Positions 6,388-8,102 of a stretch of DNA of 8,102 nt are shown here, one piece after another; the stretch's first letter is position 1; every line of letters starts with the position of its first letter. The stretch covers positions 1-8,102 of the forward strand of contig DAOVAE010000044.1 of assembly GCA_030671225.1 (NCBI GenBank). Reading direction: 5' to 3'. A program made the translations under genes and the position numbers. The DNA comes from Desulfobacteraceae bacterium (lineage in GTDB: Bacteria > Desulfobacterota > Desulfobacteria > Desulfobacterales > UBA11574). A model generated the notes under the pieces. The model ran no database searches. It was not told the origin of the DNA and worked only from the letters and a program-made list of their open reading frames with translations.

Positions 6388-7941
6388 ATGGGTATCATTG
6401 AAGATAAAATTAAGGATCTAAAAGAACGGGAAACAAAGATCCTGCAGATGGGTGGCGAAAAAGCGGTTGCCAAACAGAAAGAGAAAGGCAAAATGACCGC
6501 ACGGGAACGGCTCGGTATTTTTTTCGATCCCGGCACGTTTCGGGAGCTCGACATGTTCGTTACTCACCGGTGTGTGAATTTTGGCATGGAAAAGCTTGAT
6601 ATTACGTCAGACGGTGTCATCACCGGCCATGGTCTTGTGGACGGCAGACCTGTATTTGCCTTTGCCCAGGATTTTACGGCCAGAGCCGGCAGTCTTGGCG
6701 AGATGCATTCAAAAAAGATTTGCAAGATCATGGATATGGCCTTAAAAGCCGGCGTGCCGTTTGTGGGTATGAACGATTCCGGCGGGGCCAGGATTCAGGA
6801 AGGGGTTGATTCCCTTTCCGGATACGGGCAGATTTTTTACCGCAATTCCATGTCTTCTGGTGTTATTCCCCAGATTTCAGCAATAATGGGTCCCACGGCA
6901 GGGGGGGCTGTCTATTCGCCGGCCATGACAGACTGGATTTTTATGGTAAAAAATACCAGCTACATGTTTATTACCGGTCCGGATGTTATTAAATCGGTAA
7001 CCGGTGAGAAGATCACTTTTGAAGACCTCGGCGGCGCCATGACCCACAACGAAAAGAGCGGGGTGGCGCATTTTGCCTGTGAAAACGATGAAGACGCCAT
7101 CAACCGGATCAAAAAGCTTTTGTCTTATCTCCCTTCAAATAACATGGAAGATCCGCCTGTGGTTAATATCGGTGATGATCCCCGGCGGACGGATCCTACG
7201 CTTGACACCATTATTCCGGACAATCCCAACCAATCTTATGACATGAAGGACGTTATCCGTTCAATTGTGGATAACGGAGATATTTTTGAGCCACATGAGC
7301 ACTATGCACAGAATATTATCGTATGTTTTGCCAGACTGAACGGAAGAAGTATCGGCATTATCGCCAATCAGCCCCAGGTCCTGGCCGGATGTCTGGATAT
7401 TGACGCTTCGGACAAAGCCACCCGGTTTATCCGTTTTTGTGATGCCTTTAACATTCCCATGCTGACCATAGCGGATGTGCCCGGGTATCTTCCCGGGAGT
7501 CATCAGGAGTGGGGGGGCATTATTCGTCACGGCGCAAAACTTTTGTGGTGCTATTCAGAAGCGACGGTTCCAAAGATGCTTCTGGTTACCCGCAAGGACT
7601 ATGGAGGGTCTTATCTTGCCATGTGTTCAAAAGACCTGGGCGCCGACATGGCGTTTGCATGGCCCAGTTCGGAGATTGCGGTTATGGGCGCTGCCGGGGC
7701 ATGCAATGTGATTCATCGAAGGGAAATCAAAGCGGCTGATGACCCTGAGGCCAAGCGCCTGGAAAAAGTAAAAGAATATGAGGAACTTTTTTCAAATCCT
7801 TACTGTGCCGCCAGCCGGGGTTTTGTGGATGCCGTGATTGTTCCGAGTGAGACCCGGCCGCGCCTGATTGATGCTTTGGAAGTAATGTGCAGCAAGCGTG
7901 AGGTGAGTCCTCCGAAGAAACACGGGAATATACCGATGTAA
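6388..7941 (+). CDS. Biotin-dependent acyl-CoA carboxyltransferase subunit (propionyl-CoA carboxylase beta / methylmalonyl-CoA decarboxylase alpha type)
   Basis: This 517-residue protein is a carboxyltransferase with the duplicated crotonase-like fold, moving a carboxyl group between carboxybiotin and propionyl-CoA. The N-domain (about 20-265) holds KMTARERLGIFFDPGTF, the acyl-CoA segment NDSGGARIQEGVDSL (129-143) and oxyanion-hole region GPTAGGAVYSPAM (168-180). The C-domain (about 275-510) holds ADVPGYLPGSHQEWGGIIRH (362-381), KDYGGSYLAM (403-412), AWPSSEIAVMGAAGACN (424-440) and the ending KKHGNIPM typical of the group. Length is normal. AAAGGA at 6374-6379, 8 bases before the ATG, supports the start. 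The family covers PccB, MmdA and the transcarboxylase 12S subunit; sequence alone does not separate them, and no biotin carboxylase, biotin carrier or membrane subunit is in the window. Beside the epimerase and mutase, propionyl-CoA/methylmalonyl-CoA is the expected substrate pair. A partner may be encoded just beyond the right edge. Confidence 0.95.
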   Translation: MGIIEDKIKDLKERETKILQMGGEKAVAKQKEKGKMTARERLGIFFDPGTFRELDMFVTHRCVNFGMEKLDITSDGVITGHGLVDGRPVFAFAQDFTARAGSLGEMHSKKICKIMDMALKAGVPFVGMNDSGGARIQEGVDSLSGYGQIFYRNSMSSGVIPQISAIMGPTAGGAVYSPAMTDWIFMVKNTSYMFITGPDVIKSVTGEKITFEDLGGAMTHNEKSGVAHFACENDEDAINRIKKLLSYLPSNNMEDPPVVNIGDDPRRTDPTLDTIIPDNPNQSYDMKDVIRSIVDNGDIFEPHEHYAQNIIVCFARLNGRSIGIIANQPQVLAGCLDIDASDKATRFIRFCDAFNIPMLTIADVPGYLPGSHQEWGGIIRHGAKLLWCYSEATVPKMLLVTRKDYGGSYLAMCSKDLGADMAFAWPSSEIAVMGAAGACNVIHRREIKAADDPEAKRLEKVKEYEELFSNPYCAASRGFVDAVIVPSETRPRLIDALEVMCSKREVSPPKKHGNIPM

Positions 7942-7981
7942 TTATACGTCTCGGAAATTCTACAATTTATTGAAGATAAAG

Positions 7982-8000
7982 GTATTTTTTGGGCTTATAT
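7982..8000 (+). repeat. Direct repeat copy 2, downstream of the carboxyltransferase gene
   Basis: GTATTTTTTGGGCTTATAT is the second copy of the block at 6310-6327. It begins 41 bases past the carboxyltransferase stop and would lie about 100 bases before the predicted next start codon. A looser relative with GGTGCTTTTTTTGG is part of the terminator region near 2493-2506, though that similarity may reflect only the T run. Confidence 0.45.
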
Positions 8001-8013
8001 TTTTAACTCGGAC

Positions 8014-8045
8014 ATGGAATAATGGAATGATGGAATATTGGAATA
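8014..8045 (+). repeat. Tandem 8-bp repeat, four units
   Basis: Four successive units are ATGGAATA, ATGGAATG, ATGGAATA and TTGGAATA. The core ATGGAAT differs by one base from the ATTGAAT unit of the array at 2545-2572. No clean inverted partner array follows before the edge; ATTCCT and ATTCCC near 8065-8083 are at most a degenerate remnant. It lies in the presumed leader of the next gene. Confidence 0.75.
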
Positions 8046-8086
8046 ATGATTTAAAGAAGATGACATTCCTCTATTTAATTCCCGTC

Positions 8087-8093
8087 AAAAGGA
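8087..8093 (+). promoter_or_regulatory. Ribosome binding site predicting a gene that starts at base 8102
   Basis: AAAAGGA followed by ATTTTACAA at the edge closely copies the leader of the carboxyltransferase gene, AAAGGAATTTTATAATG (6374-6390). If the spacing is the same, the ATG of the next gene starts with the last base of the window. A biotin-carboxylase, biotin-carrier or decarboxylase partner subunit would fit, but nothing of it is visible. Confidence 0.45.
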
Positions 8094-8102
8094 ATTTTAC
8101 AA

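Noticed and set aside
7942..8102. Terminator after the carboxyltransferase gene
   Set aside because: No stem followed by a T run is found; the run TTTTTT at 7985-7990 has no stem before it. Read-through into the next gene is more likely.

Overview
The window carries one strand of genes, all on +, from a bacterium that most resembles a sulfate-reducing deltaproteobacterium (Desulfobacterota, probably Desulfobacterales). That placement is an inference from protein style, gene set, moderate G+C with A+T-rich gaps, and short-tandem-repeat gaps; no 16S or other marker is present. I see no mobile-element genes, CRISPR array or rRNA/tRNA gene.

Layout: (1) 2-196, the C-terminal end of queuine tRNA-ribosyltransferase (Tgt), entering from upstream. 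(2) 274-495, a stand-alone NifU C-terminal-type Fe-S protein. (3) 772-1953, a fold-type I PLP aminotransferase. (4) 2030-2431, methylmalonyl-CoA epimerase, closed by a convincing intrinsic terminator at 2463-2504. (5) 2622-4745, single-chain B12-dependent methylmalonyl-CoA mutase, followed after 6 bases by (6) 4752-5735, its GTPase chaperone MeaB. (7) 5921-6208, a small dimeric alpha/beta-barrel (antibiotic biosynthesis monooxygenase-like) protein of unknown role. (8) 6388-7941, a biotin-dependent acyl-CoA carboxyltransferase subunit (propionyl-CoA carboxylase beta / methylmalonyl-CoA decarboxylase alpha type). A Shine-Dalgarno-like block at the right edge predicts another gene whose ATG begins at the last base of the window.

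Function: the carboxyltransferase, epimerase, mutase and MeaB together make the methylmalonyl-CoA route linking propionyl-CoA and succinyl-CoA. The carboxyltransferase adds or removes CO2 between propionyl-CoA and (S)-methylmalonyl-CoA, the epimerase interconverts the (S) and (R) forms, the mutase exchanges (R)-methylmalonyl-CoA and succinyl-CoA, and MeaB loads and protects the cobalamin cofactor. The aminotransferase could feed amino-acid carbon into this route, but its substrate cannot be read from sequence.

The coding content is recognisable metabolism rather than a new system. The least explained material lies in the gaps. Two intergenic regions (2545-2606 and 5776-5869) share one architecture: four degenerate 7-bp units facing four inverted 7-bp units, with different unit sequences. 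A third gap (8014-8045) holds four tandem 8-bp units related to the first set. The second array sits inside a 12-bp inverted-repeat frame (5741-5893), giving a small non-coding MITE-like or palindromic element.
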